A stretch of DNA of 64,000 bases from FEN-1219 sp963817615 (GTDB taxonomy: Bacteria; Pseudomonadota; Gammaproteobacteria; Steroidobacterales; Rariloculaceae), in assembly GCA_963817615.1 (NCBI GenBank), contig CAWFPH010000003.1, positions 1,302,001-1,366,000 of the forward strand, written 5' to 3'. The notes beneath the pieces are model-generated. The model had not been told where the DNA came from. It saw only the letters and a list, made by a program, of their open reading frames with translations, and ran no database searches. Positions 28,626 to 37,247 of the stretch are shown in pieces. Position 1 is the first letter of the stretch. Every line of letters starts with the position of its first letter. The position numbers and the translations under genes are program-made.

Positions 28626-29147
28626 ATGAAATACGCCGCAACACGCGAAACCATCCGCCGTCTAACCGCGAGGGCTTGCTCGCTCGCGCTGGCAAGCATC
28701 CTCGTGGTCTGCGGCCCTGCCTTCGCCGCAACCGTGACCCTCAAGGACGGCACCGTCATCCAGGGTGAGGTGAAATCGCTGCAGGACGGCATCTACACCA
28801 TCGAGACCGCTTCGGTCGGGACGCTGCACATCAGCCAGGAACAGATCCGTTCCATCGACGACAGTCCCAAGGCGCCGAGCCCGTCGGATGCCGGCTCGAT
28901 TCTCGGCGGCGCGTTGTCGGGCACGAACCCACTGGACGTCGCGAAGTCGCTGATCGCGCAGGATCCGAAGTTGCTGACGACCGTGCTCGAGCTGCAAAGC
29001 GACCCGGACATGGTCGCCGTGCTGAACGACCCTGAGATCATGAAGGCGATTGCGGCCGGCAATTACACATCGCTGATGAGCAATCCGAAAATCGCTGCGC
29101 TGATGCAGAACCCGAAGGTGCGCGCGCTCGTGGAGTCGATCCAATGA
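28626..29147 (+). CDS. Small exported protein with beta-strand domain and STI1-like C-terminal repeats
   Basis: A 173-residue protein. A signal peptide ends near VCGPAFAA and is followed by a small beta-domain (TVTLKDGTVIQGEVKSLQDG, YTIETASVGTLHISQEQIRS) like the SH3/LSM-type domains of exported proteins. After a linker, the C-terminal third carries short helical repeats: DPKLLTTVLELQSDPDMVAV, NDPEIMKAIAAGNYTSLMSN, NPKIAALMQNPKVRALVESI. The spacing of DP/NP before short helices resembles the STI1 (Hop) domain that binds peptides in eukaryotic co-chaperones. This is pattern similarity, not a proven homology. ATG 28626 follows AAGAGCGGGGCAAGCCC. Function unknown. Confidence 0.65.
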   Translation: MKYAATRETIRRLTARACSLALASILVVCGPAFAATVTLKDGTVIQGEVKSLQDGIYTIETASVGTLHISQEQIRSIDDSPKAPSPSDAGSILGGALSGTNPLDVAKSLIAQDPKLLTTVLELQSDPDMVAVLNDPEIMKAIAAGNYTSLMSNPKIAALMQNPKVRALVESIQ

Positions 29148-29226
29148 GGAACCGCCCTAGCACGCCGGGGACGACGAGCCGGTGTAGCGGCCCTCGAGGG
29201 AAGTCGGCGCTCGGAGCAGCGGGGGG

Positions 29227-30846
29227 CTATTGGCTCGCCGCGCGCTTGAGATCGATCGCGATGCCGCGGCTGTGCAAGTAGTCGTCGTAGTTGCCCGTGA
29301 AGTCGACGATGCCACTCGGCGTGAGCTCGATGATCCGCGTCGCGAGCGAGGATACGAACGCGCGGTCGTGACTCACGAAGATCAGCGTGCCGGGATAATT
29401 TTCGAGCGCGAGATTCAGCGACTCTATCGACTCCATGTCGAGATGGTTCGTGGGCTCGTCCATCAGAATGATGTTCGGCCGCTTGAGCATGATTTCGCCG
29501 AAAATCATTCGGCCCCGTTCGCCGCCCGAGAGCTTGTCGACGGTCTTCGCCATCTCATCGCGGCTGAACAGTAAGCGCCCGAGCGTGGCGCGGATCGCTT
29601 GATCGTCGTCGCGCGGCTTACCGCGGGCCCGCATCCAGTCGAACACGGTGACCGGATCCTCGAACGCGGCGGCGTGATCCTGCGGCATGTAAGCGACATC
29701 TGCGTTCTCGGCCCACTTGATCGTGCCGTGGTTCACGTCGAGCTCGGCCAGCATGCAACGCAGCAGTGTCGTCTTGCCGATACCGTTCGTGCCGACCACC
29801 GCCGCACGCTGGCCCGCCTCGATCGTCAGGCCGACGTCGCGAAATACCTTCGTCTCGCCGTAGCTCTTGCTGAGCTTCTCGACGCTCACGGCCAGCCGGT
29901 GCAGCTTCTTGTCCTGCTCGAAGCGGATGTACGGACTCATCCGGCTCGAGGGCTTGACCTCCTCGAGCACGATCTTCTCGATCTGACGCGCGCGCGACGT
30001 CGCCTGCCGCGACTTCGAGGCATTCGCCGAAAATCGACTCACAAATGATTGTAAATCAGCGATCTGCGCCTTCTTCTTCGCGTTCTCCGAGAATAGGCGT
30101 TCGCGCGCCTGCGTCGCGGCGGTCATGTACTCGTCGTAGTTGCCGGGAAACAGCCGCAGCTCGCCATAGTCGAGGTCGGCCATGTGCGTGCAGACGGTGT
30201 TCAGGAAATGCCGGTCGTGCGAGATGATGATCATCGTGCACTTGCGCTCGTTGAGCACACCCTCGAGCCAGCGGATCGTGTCGATGTCGAGGTTGTTCGT
30301 GGGCTCGTCGAGCAGCATGACGTCCGGGTTCGCGAACAGCGCCTGCGCGAGCAGCACTCGAAGCTTCCACCCCGGCGCGACGGCGCTCATCGGTCCGTAG
30401 TGTTGTTCCTCGGGAATGCCCACGGCGAGCAGCAGCTCGCCCGCCGCGGATTCGGCGGTGTAGCCGTCGAGGTGCGCGAACTCGGCCTCGAGCTCGGCCG
30501 CGCGCAAACCTTCCGCTTCGGTCATCGAAGGCTGCGAGTAGAGGCGGTCGCGCTCTTGGAAAATCTGCCAGAGCCGCTCGTGTCCCATGATGACCGTGTG
30601 GATGACCGAGTGCTCTTCGAACGCGAACTGATCCTGGCGCAGCTTGCCCACGCGCGCACCCGACTGCACGGAGACGTTGCCGTGCGTCGGCTCGAGCTCT
30701 CCGCCGAGTACCTTCATGAAGGTGGTCTTGCCGGAGCCGTTCGCGCCGATCAAGCCGTAGCGATGACCGTTTCCGAACTTGACGGAAACGTCCTCGAACA
30801 AAGGCTTTTCGCCGAACTGTACAGTGACGTTCGCGACTGAAATCAC
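29227..30846 (-). CDS. ybiT: ABC-F family ATPase YbiT
   Basis: A 539-residue ribosome-associated ABC-F protein, nearly collinear with E. coli YbiT (530 aa). Walker A motifs GANGSGKTTF and GTNGIGKTTL, signature region VAPGWKLRVLLAQALF in the first and LSGGERGRMIFGEIM in the second domain, Walker B LLDEPTNNLD and LMDEPTNHLD, and the family linker ANAKKKAQIADLQSFVSRFS (written ENAKKKAQ here) with ANASKSRQATSRARQIEK. ABC-F proteins bind the ribosomal E site and rescue or modulate translation; they have no membrane domain. A plain housekeeping gene. ATG start at 30846. Confidence 0.95.
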   Translation of the reverse strand: MISVANVTVQFGEKPLFEDVSVKFGNGHRYGLIGANGSGKTTFMKVLGGELEPTHGNVSVQSGARVGKLRQDQFAFEEHSVIHTVIMGHERLWQIFQERDRLYSQPSMTEAEGLRAAELEAEFAHLDGYTAESAAGELLLAVGIPEEQHYGPMSAVAPGWKLRVLLAQALFANPDVMLLDEPTNNLDIDTIRWLEGVLNERKCTMIIISHDRHFLNTVCTHMADLDYGELRLFPGNYDEYMTAATQARERLFSENAKKKAQIADLQSFVSRFSANASKSRQATSRARQIEKIVLEEVKPSSRMSPYIRFEQDKKLHRLAVSVEKLSKSYGETKVFRDVGLTIEAGQRAAVVGTNGIGKTTLLRCMLAELDVNHGTIKWAENADVAYMPQDHAAAFEDPVTVFDWMRARGKPRDDDQAIRATLGRLLFSRDEMAKTVDKLSGGERGRMIFGEIMLKRPNIILMDEPTNHLDMESIESLNLALENYPGTLIFVSHDRAFVSSLATRIIELTPSGIVDFTGNYDDYLHSRGIAIDLKRAASQ

Positions 30847-31031
30847 GGGCTCGTTCCGAATTGGGTTGTTGAGTCCGGCCGCGGCGGCGTCCGTGCGTCG
30901 GGCCGGCAGAAGTGCGCCAGTATAGCTCGTGCCGCGGCCTACCGCGAGCGCGCGGCTCGACTTAGCGCAGACTCACGACTCCTCTTTTCGCGCCGCACGT
31001 GCCGTGTGAGCTCGCCGCGGGCACACAAGCC

Positions 31032-31706
31032 CTACTTCGGAACGACGATGTCCGCAAGCGGCCTCTCGGCAATTTCCTTCGCGCGCGCGTTCGGCACGCC
31101 CAGCGCGCGAAGCAGATGATAGGCGACGATTCGCGGCTGCGATCGGCCGCTGCCGGCGCGGAGCATGGTGCGCACGGTAGCGAGCACCGTGCCCGTCATC
31201 AGATCGCGGCCGACCGTCGCGTTCGGCACGTCGAACTCGCCCGTCTCTATGCCTTTCGCGATCGAGCGGTAGCACGCCTCCCACGCTTCAGCTCCGAACG
31301 TCGGTCCGAACGCGCTCAAATGCACCATCGCCCACGCCCAAGCGGGATCGCGCCGCGCGTAGTTGAGGTAGTGCTGGATGGCGGCATTGGAGCCCTCGGC
31401 GTGGCTCTGAGTTTCGTCCCAAGTCGAAACCAGGGCGCGGTTCAAGTCGTGACTGAGCTCGATTGCGAGGATCTCGAACAGCTGCTCGAGGCCCGTAAAG
31501 TAGTTGTAAAACGTTCCGCGGGAAACATGGGCTGCGGCGCAGACCTCTTCGATACGCACGGTGAGGCCCTTCTCGTCGCCGATCAGCCCGAACGCCGCGT
31601 CGAGAATCTTCTTCCGCGTGCGCTCGCGCTTGGCGCCGAGCTTCGGACTCGGTCGCTCTTCCGCGCGTGGCTGCGGGCGAGCCGCTATTTTGGCGGGCAC
31701 AGACAA
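31032..31706 (-). CDS. TetR/AcrR family transcriptional regulator
   Basis: A 224-residue repressor-type regulator. The N-terminal helix-turn-helix (RERTRKKILDAAFGLIGDEK, VCAAAHVSRGTFYNYFTGL) is followed by an all-helical ligand domain. The frame is open to 32246, but that upstream part is antisense to DUF1552. I place the start at TTG 31706 (MSVPAKIAARPQP) because GAGGAG stands six bases before it; GTG 31700 is the alternative. It lies on the same strand just downstream of DUF1552 and could be co-transcribed with and regulate that operon. An operator-like palindrome stands at the operon promoter (37192-37206), but binding by this protein is inference. Confidence 0.85.
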   Translation of the reverse strand: MSVPAKIAARPQPRAEERPSPKLGAKRERTRKKILDAAFGLIGDEKGLTVRIEEVCAAAHVSRGTFYNYFTGLEQLFEILAIELSHDLNRALVSTWDETQSHAEGSNAAIQHYLNYARRDPAWAWAMVHLSAFGPTFGAEAWEACYRSIAKGIETGEFDVPNATVGRDLMTGTVLATVRTMLRAGSGRSQPRIVAYHLLRALGVPNARAKEIAERPLADIVVPK

Positions 31707-31789
31707 GCGTAACTCCTCGAGCGACTCTGTCTCACGGATGACCCTTCTTCCCGGAGCCCTTCGATAGCGCGTGCCGGATACATTCCCCT

Positions 31790-33094
31790 CTAGAGCGCCA
31801 CCACTCCGGTGGCGTTCTCCAGTTTGCCGAGATCGAGCCCCGCGACTTCGCCGAGCCCGGCGATGAGGTTCGCCAAGGGCGTCGGATTCGGATTGGCAAT
31901 GTGTCGCCCGCCCTTCAGGCGACCCGCTGCCGATCCCGCGAGCAAGATCGGGATCATGCTCTGATCGTGCTTGTCGCCGTTGCCCATGCCCGAACCGTAC
32001 ATGACCAACGAATGATCGAGCAGCGATCCGTCGCCGTCCGGAGTAGCTCGCAACTTTTCCACGAACTCGGCAAACAGCGAAAGGTGATACGCGTTGATCT
32101 TCGTGTATTTGCGTATGGTGTCGGGGATGTTCCCATGATGAGAGACGATGTGATGCGACTCGGGCACGCCGATCTGCGCATAGCCGATGCTGCTCGCTTC
32201 CACGCCCTTCATGAACGTGGCTACGCGTGTGACATCGGCTCTCCATGCGAGCGCGATGAGGTCGTACATGACACGCACATGCTCCTCGTAAGTGGCGGGT
32301 ATACCGGCAGGCGCATCGGGAATGTCGCCCGCCGCAGCCGCTCGATGCCCCGAGGATTGAATTCGGCTTTCGACTTCGCGGATATTCTCCAAATACTCTT
32401 CGACGGTCGAGCGGTCCTGCGGCGCAAGCTGACCGTTCAGGCGGCTCGCCGCCGCGATCACCGAATCCAGAATGCTGGCTTTGCTCTTGAAGCGGGCGGC
32501 GCGTTCCTCGGCAGACCCGACGTCGCCGAACATTCGCTCGAACACGCGCTGCGGGTTCACCTCATTTGGCAGAGGCGCCGTCGGCGTTTGCCAAGCCAAC
32601 GTGTTCAGGTAAATGCAGCTCCAACCGAATTGGCACGAGTTCGACGCGCTGTTGATGCCCTCGATCCCGAGCTCGAGCGACCGCAACGGCGTGTCGCGTC
32701 CCACTACGTCTGCAACGTGTTGATCGATGGTTTGATCCGCGCGCACGTCCGCGCCCTGGGTCTGTCTCGCGGACCCACCGCTCAGCCAAAGGGACCCTAT
32801 GACATGGTGACCGAACGGGTCGGGGGCCCTAAGCCCCGTGACGATGTTGATGTGCTCGCGTAGCGGGACGAACGGCTCGAACAGCGGCGGGAGCTCGAGT
32901 CGGCCGGCCGGCGGAGGCGTCCAGACCTCCGGCCGAACTCCGTTCGGTATGTAGATCGCGCCGAAGCGAAGCTGAGCCGGCGGCGCGGCACTCGCGGCGG
33001 GGACCATCGCGTCGAGCAGGGGCAGACCGATCGCGGCACCGATCGCACCGCGCAGCACGGTGCGACGCGAAAGATGTTTTTTCGTGATGAACAT
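31790..33094 (-). CDS. DUF1552 family exported protein (twin-arginine signal)
   Basis: A 434-residue protein with a Tat signal (KHLSRRTVLRGAIGAAIGLP) and the DUF1552 body: RFGAIYIPNGVRPEVWTPP, HINIVTGLRAPDPFGHHV, GADVRADQTIDQHVADVVG and near the end SLVMYGSGMGNGDKHDQSMI, an alkaline-phosphatase-like Gly/Asp/His cluster related to DUF1501. It is the third gene of an operon with the ankyrin and DUF1592 genes; its ATG overlaps the DUF1592 stop (TAATG). DUF1552/DUF1592 pairs are abundant in planctomycetes, myxobacteria and many gammaproteobacteria. Their function is not established; a periplasmic redox or hydrolytic role is guessed. Confidence 0.9.
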   Translation of the reverse strand: MFITKKHLSRRTVLRGAIGAAIGLPLLDAMVPAASAAPPAQLRFGAIYIPNGVRPEVWTPPPAGRLELPPLFEPFVPLREHINIVTGLRAPDPFGHHVIGSLWLSGGSARQTQGADVRADQTIDQHVADVVGRDTPLRSLELGIEGINSASNSCQFGWSCIYLNTLAWQTPTAPLPNEVNPQRVFERMFGDVGSAEERAARFKSKASILDSVIAAASRLNGQLAPQDRSTVEEYLENIREVESRIQSSGHRAAAAGDIPDAPAGIPATYEEHVRVMYDLIALAWRADVTRVATFMKGVEASSIGYAQIGVPESHHIVSHHGNIPDTIRKYTKINAYHLSLFAEFVEKLRATPDGDGSLLDHSLVMYGSGMGNGDKHDQSMIPILLAGSAAGRLKGGRHIANPNPTPLANLIAGLGEVAGLDLGKLENATGVVAL

Positions 33095-35541
33095 TACTTC
33101 GATCCTCCTGTCGAGATAGACGACGCCCGAGTGTCGGCGACCGTCTGCGCTCCGCTCGTCGGCAAGTGAGCCTTTTCCTGAAACTCGGGGCTGCGCACGA
33201 TGCCGAGCACGATGGCGCCAAACCGGTAATCGTCGTTCGCGGCTTCGCGCACGATGCGGCGGACGATCGGCATGTCCTCGGCCTCTAGGCGGCGCCCCAG
33301 CGCGTACACCATGAGCTTCTGCGTCAACGTCGAGACGAAGAGCTCGGGGCGACTCAAAATGGCTTCCCGCAAACCGCTGGGGCCCGAAATGGCAGCGCCG
33401 CCCGGCAGCGTCGTGCTGGCGTCGATCGGCTGGCCCGAGTCCTTATCGCGCCATCGACCGACCGGGTCGAAATTCTCGAGCGCCAGCCCCGGCGGATCGA
33501 TGATCGCATGACAAGCGGCGCAGACCGGGTCCTTCCGGTGCTGCTCGAGCCGCTCGCGCACGCTGCGTGGAGCGCTGCTCGCCGTGTTTTCTGCCAGGGC
33601 CGGAACGTTCGGCGGCGGCGGCGGCGGCGGCGAATTGAACAACGTCGTCATGATCCACTTCCCGCGGAATACGGGCGACGTGCGGTTCGCGACGGACGTC
33701 TGGAACAGAATGCTGCCCTGGCCGAGCAGGCCGCGGCGGTTCGGGTCTTGCAGCACGACTCGACGAAAGGCGTCGCCGAAAACGCCGTCGATGCCGTAGT
33801 GCTCTGCGAGCCGTTCGTTCAGGAACGTATAGTCGGCGCGGAGCAAGTCGAGCACGCTCGCATCCCCTAGCAGCACGGACCGCAGAAACAGATCGGTCTC
33901 GTGCAGCATGTCGCGGCGGAGGTTGTCATCGAAGCCCGGAAATCTGCGCTCGTCGGGAGTCTTGGAGTTGACCAGCCGGAGCTGCAACCATTGCTCCGCG
34001 AAGTCGGTCACGAGCGTCTCGGCGCGCGGATCGGCCAACATTCGTCGCACTTCCGCTTCCAGCGCTTGGGGCTCGCGGAGCCGACCGGCGACGGCGTCGC
34101 CGAGCAGCTGCTCGTCCGGAATGCTGTTCCAAAGAAACAAGGCGAGACGAGAAGCCAGCGTGACGCCATCGTCCGGTTGATCGTCTCCGGAGACCGCGTC
34201 GGCCTCGGTCAAGCCGTGATACAGCAGAAACTCGGGACCGCTCAGGATCCGCGCGAGCCCCACCTCGACGCCGGCCTCGAAATCGCGGCCGTTGTCGCTA
34301 CCGCTCGCGTAGAGCTCGCGCAAGGTCTGGACATCGCGATCGTTCAACGGACGGCCGTAGGCGCGGCGCGCCAGGCGACCCAAGATCTGCTCGGCGCACG
34401 CGGTGTCGCTCATCGAAGCGCCCGGCCGGCATGTGAATATGGCCCTCCGCGTCGGCGTGTCGCCCGACCCGCTCGACTGGTACGGTCCAGTGACGAGCAC
34501 GCGTGTGATGATCGGCCAGCCATAGGCATCGTTGCCGATCGGCAAGTCCGACGTGCGCGGATCGAGGAGTTTCTGCTCGAGTGCGAAGCTCTTCATCACG
34601 AAGGTGACGCCGACGCGATGCAGTCCGGCGCTCACCGGTATGCGCACCGGCAGCCGTTCCGCTACTTGCGTCACCGCACTGCCGATGTCTCGATTCGAGA
34701 GGGCATCGTCGTCGGCCCCTCCGATCTCGGCGGAATGAACGACGGCGCCGTCGATCAGGATTTGGAGCTCGAAGGGCGTCTTGAACCCTTCCACGCCGCG
34801 CACCGTGCTACCCGTTGCCCTCCAGAGATCCGGTCGGATCTCGTACTCGGCGTTCGTCGGGAAATAGTGCTCGACGACAAGCCCGCCGCGCGTTCCATAT
34901 GGCAACCCTTCGATCCAGGTATTCTGCGAGAGGTCGAGCCGAGGCCGGTACTCCGTCCCTCGCGGGGAGAGCCGAGTATCGCCCACCGCCATGGCCGCAA
35001 CACGCAGCCCGACCGTGAGATAACGCTCGAGCAGGAGCGGCGACGTCTTCAGGGTATCCGAGACGTCGTCGAACCCGTCGCTCGAGATGTCCGGGGGCAG
35101 CAGCGATTCGACGTCCACGGGAAAGCCGAGCAAGTCGCGGACCGCGTTGCCGTACGCCGAGCGAGTCAGTCGGCGTATGGGCGCACCGGCCGGCTTCGGC
35201 GCAGTCGCGTCGAGGCTCGTCTCGAGATATGACACGAGGCTCGCGACCGCTTCGTTGCTCGGCCGCGGCTCGCCGGGCGGCGGCATGAGCCCGGCGTCGA
35301 GCTTATGAATTACCTTCTCCCAGTTCGCGCGCTGCGCGGCCGGATTCACGAGGTCGGGCCTCTCGAGCACGAGGCCGCCCTCCTGCTCGGCGACGCTGTG
35401 GCAATCCGCGCAGTACCGCTTGACGACGGCGCCATGCTCGGCGGCTACTTCCTCCGTCGACCGCGTGCAGGATAGGACCGACGCCCCGGCGATGGCCGCG
35501 ATGGCAAGTGCGACGCCGCGTTGCAACGAGCTCTTTCTCAT
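33094..35541 (-). CDS. DUF1592-type multidomain cytochrome protein (PSCyt1/DUF1587/DUF1595/DUF1592/DUF1588/DUF1585)
   Basis: An 815-residue exported protein. After a signal peptide (residues about 1-26, ending at a Cys that could be a lipobox, GASVLSC) comes a cytochrome-like segment with CADCH (VVKRYCADCHSVAEQEGG). It continues with DUF1587 (RRLTRSAYGNAVRDLLGFP), DUF1595, DUF1592 (LASRLALFLWNSIPDEQL), DUF1588 (GLLGQGSILFQTSVANRTSP) with a poly-Pro stretch, a second haem site CAACH and DUF1585. Two CxxCH motifs suggest two c-type haems. The start overlaps the ankyrin stop (ATGA), and the stop overlaps the DUF1552 start. The partner of DUF1552 in many genomes; physiological substrate unknown. 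Confidence 0.9.
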   Translation of the reverse strand: MRKSSLQRGVALAIAAIAGASVLSCTRSTEEVAAEHGAVVKRYCADCHSVAEQEGGLVLERPDLVNPAAQRANWEKVIHKLDAGLMPPPGEPRPSNEAVASLVSYLETSLDATAPKPAGAPIRRLTRSAYGNAVRDLLGFPVDVESLLPPDISSDGFDDVSDTLKTSPLLLERYLTVGLRVAAMAVGDTRLSPRGTEYRPRLDLSQNTWIEGLPYGTRGGLVVEHYFPTNAEYEIRPDLWRATGSTVRGVEGFKTPFELQILIDGAVVHSAEIGGADDDALSNRDIGSAVTQVAERLPVRIPVSAGLHRVGVTFVMKSFALEQKLLDPRTSDLPIGNDAYGWPIITRVLVTGPYQSSGSGDTPTRRAIFTCRPGASMSDTACAEQILGRLARRAYGRPLNDRDVQTLRELYASGSDNGRDFEAGVEVGLARILSGPEFLLYHGLTEADAVSGDDQPDDGVTLASRLALFLWNSIPDEQLLGDAVAGRLREPQALEAEVRRMLADPRAETLVTDFAEQWLQLRLVNSKTPDERRFPGFDDNLRRDMLHETDLFLRSVLLGDASVLDLLRADYTFLNERLAEHYGIDGVFGDAFRRVVLQDPNRRGLLGQGSILFQTSVANRTSPVFRGKWIMTTLFNSPPPPPPPNVPALAENTASSAPRSVRERLEQHRKDPVCAACHAIIDPPGLALENFDPVGRWRDKDSGQPIDASTTLPGGAAISGPSGLREAILSRPELFVSTLTQKLMVYALGRRLEAEDMPIVRRIVREAANDDYRFGAIVLGIVRSPEFQEKAHLPTSGAQTVADTRASSISTGGSK

Positions 35542-37040
35542 CGCGCAGCCGTCCTTTCCTCTTCTTTCTCGTGCGCGCCGAGCTCGCGCAGCGCAGTCGC
35601 TGCGGCGGTGATATCGGACGGCGGCTTGGCCCGGAGCTTTTTCGGCAAATGGCCGAGCGCGTAGTCGAGCGGCGTAAGGCCTTCGCGATCCGCGACGTTG
35701 AGATCGACGCCCTTCTCGGCCATATGCTTGATGACGCCGGGATAGTTGCGCAGGGCCGCCATGTGCAGCGCCGTGGTGCCCAAGTCGTTCGCGATGCTCG
35801 GTTCGACACCGTGATCCATCAAAAAGTCGATCGCGGCAATCGCCTCTTCCTCGGTCGGGCGAGGGTCGGCCTCGATGAGCGCAGGCAGCTCGGGTCCCAT
35901 CATTACCGCAAGCAAGGGGTTGATGCCGCCGCGCTTTTCGTCACGAAGCGAAGGATCAGCGCCGCCCTCTATGAGCACGCGCATCGCTGCGACGTCGGAT
36001 GACCGCGCGGCGCGAATCAGAGCCACGTCGGTAATCTTGGGGGGCGGCGGCCCGAATCGCGCGTCGCGATCGAGCAGTGGCTGAGGCAAGCGGTCCATGA
36101 GGTCGGCGCCATGGGACAACATCAGCGCGAGCAGATCCAAGGAGCTCTCGGCGCCGGTCGGAACTTGGATTTCGCCGACGTAGTTCACCCGATTGCGGGC
36201 CTCCACCACGGCGAAAAGCCCCCCGCCGTCCGGGCTGGCACCGGCCTCCACCAGCACCTTGGCCGCATCGAAGTGCAGATTGTCGAGCGCAATCACGACG
36301 GCTGAGAAACCCTCCGGCGTCTTGGCGTTGAGGTCGGCCCCGCCCTCGATCAAGGCGCGCAAGGCGGAGACCGCGCCATGTCGGGCCGCGAACATCACCG
36401 GCGTCAAACCGGCCGAAGGAATTTCGACGAAGTAGCGCACGGCCGGCTTGCGCTCCGGCAGATCGTTGATCGGAGTTCGAGCGTTGACGTCCGCGCCCGC
36501 CGCAATCAAGGCGGCCGCCACCTCGCCGCGATCGTTCGCAGCCGCGTACATGAGGGGGGTCTGGCCTTGCCACTGCTCGACGACATTGACCTTCGCGCCA
36601 TGCTCGATGAGCAGCGCAATGGCGTCCACACCGCTCGTCCGAGACGCCAGCATGAGCGGTGTTTCACCTTGCGGTAGCGCCAGATCGACGTCGGCGCCGG
36701 CGTCGATCAGCATCCGCAGGAGACCGGCGTCTGCCCGAAGAGCGGCTTCGTGCATCGGTCCCACGCCATAGCGGTTGGTCAGGTTTGGATCGCCTTTCGC
36801 ACCGAGCAGCGCTTGCACACTGTCGGCGTCGCCGAAATGGGCGGCATAGACCATCGGTGTCGAGCCGTCGGCAGCCCGCGCGTTCGCGTCGGCACCCGCC
36901 GCGAGCAGCGCGCGGACATCGGCAGGGCGGCTCTCCTGCGCCGCTGTCAGCAGCTTCGCGTCGAGATCGGGTGCGGCCGAAGCGCCGAACGACAGGATGA
37001 AGAGCGACGCGACAGCACCAATCTTGAACAACGTTCTCAC
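35538..37040 (-). CDS. Exported ankyrin-repeat protein
   Basis: About 500 residues: a signal peptide (LFKIGAVASLFILSFGASAA) followed by a run of ankyrin repeats (for example ADGSTPMVYAAHFGDADSVQ, EGGADLNAKTPEGFSAVVIA, NDLGTTALHMAALRNYPGVI). Exported ankyrin proteins often accompany DUF1592/DUF1552 pairs, probably as a binding scaffold. The open frame starts with a TTG at 37070, but GTG 37040 (VRTLFKIGAV) has a GGGGGG stretch at the right distance and starts the signal peptide, so I prefer it. First gene of the three-gene operon; the promoter is at 37178-37206. The C-terminus is charged (HEKEEERTAAR). Confidence 0.88.
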   Translation of the reverse strand: MRTLFKIGAVASLFILSFGASAAPDLDAKLLTAAQESRPADVRALLAAGADANARAADGSTPMVYAAHFGDADSVQALLGAKGDPNLTNRYGVGPMHEAALRADAGLLRMLIDAGADVDLALPQGETPLMLASRTSGVDAIALLIEHGAKVNVVEQWQGQTPLMYAAANDRGEVAAALIAAGADVNARTPINDLPERKPAVRYFVEIPSAGLTPVMFAARHGAVSALRALIEGGADLNAKTPEGFSAVVIALDNLHFDAAKVLVEAGASPDGGGLFAVVEARNRVNYVGEIQVPTGAESSLDLLALMLSHGADLMDRLPQPLLDRDARFGPPPPKITDVALIRAARSSDVAAMRVLIEGGADPSLRDEKRGGINPLLAVMMGPELPALIEADPRPTEEEAIAAIDFLMDHGVEPSIANDLGTTALHMAALRNYPGVIKHMAEKGVDLNVADREGLTPLDYALGHLPKKLRAKPPSDITAAATALRELGAHEKEEERTAAR

Positions 37041-37177
37041 GGGCCCCCCAATCGAAGCGATGAGCGTCAATGTCTACAGCGTCGTCGAGGCCAGCGGGCG
37101 ACGAGGCACTACCGGTCCGCGGTCATACCCTTCAAACGCGGGAAGGAGAACCCTCGTGACGGCGCTGCTCATCTCGG

Positions 37178-37206
37178 AGAGTATTGATAATTTGACAAAC
37201 CGTCAA
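37178..37206 (-). promoter_or_regulatory. Probable promoter with overlapping palindromic operator for the ankyrin/DUF1592/DUF1552 operon
   Basis: On the minus strand, TTGACG (37201-37206), a 17-base spacer and TACTCT (37178-37183) form a sigma70-like promoter. An inverted repeat TTGAC-N5-GTCAA (37192-37206) overlaps the -35 box, as repressor sites do. It lies about 140 bases upstream of the chosen ankyrin start. A TetR-type gene follows the operon; binding is not shown by sequence alone. Confidence 0.5.
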
Positions 37207-37247
37207 TAAACGCAGCCTCGGCAGCCCGGAGTGAGCCGAGGCAACGC

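Noticed and set aside
31707..32246. N-terminal extension of the TetR gene
   Set aside because: It lies across the DUF1552 gene in another frame and has no family resemblance; the regulator starts at the GAGGAG site near 31706.
33610..33635. GGC trinucleotide run as a microsatellite
   Set aside because: It codes for the poly-Pro stretch normally present near DUF1588 in this protein family.
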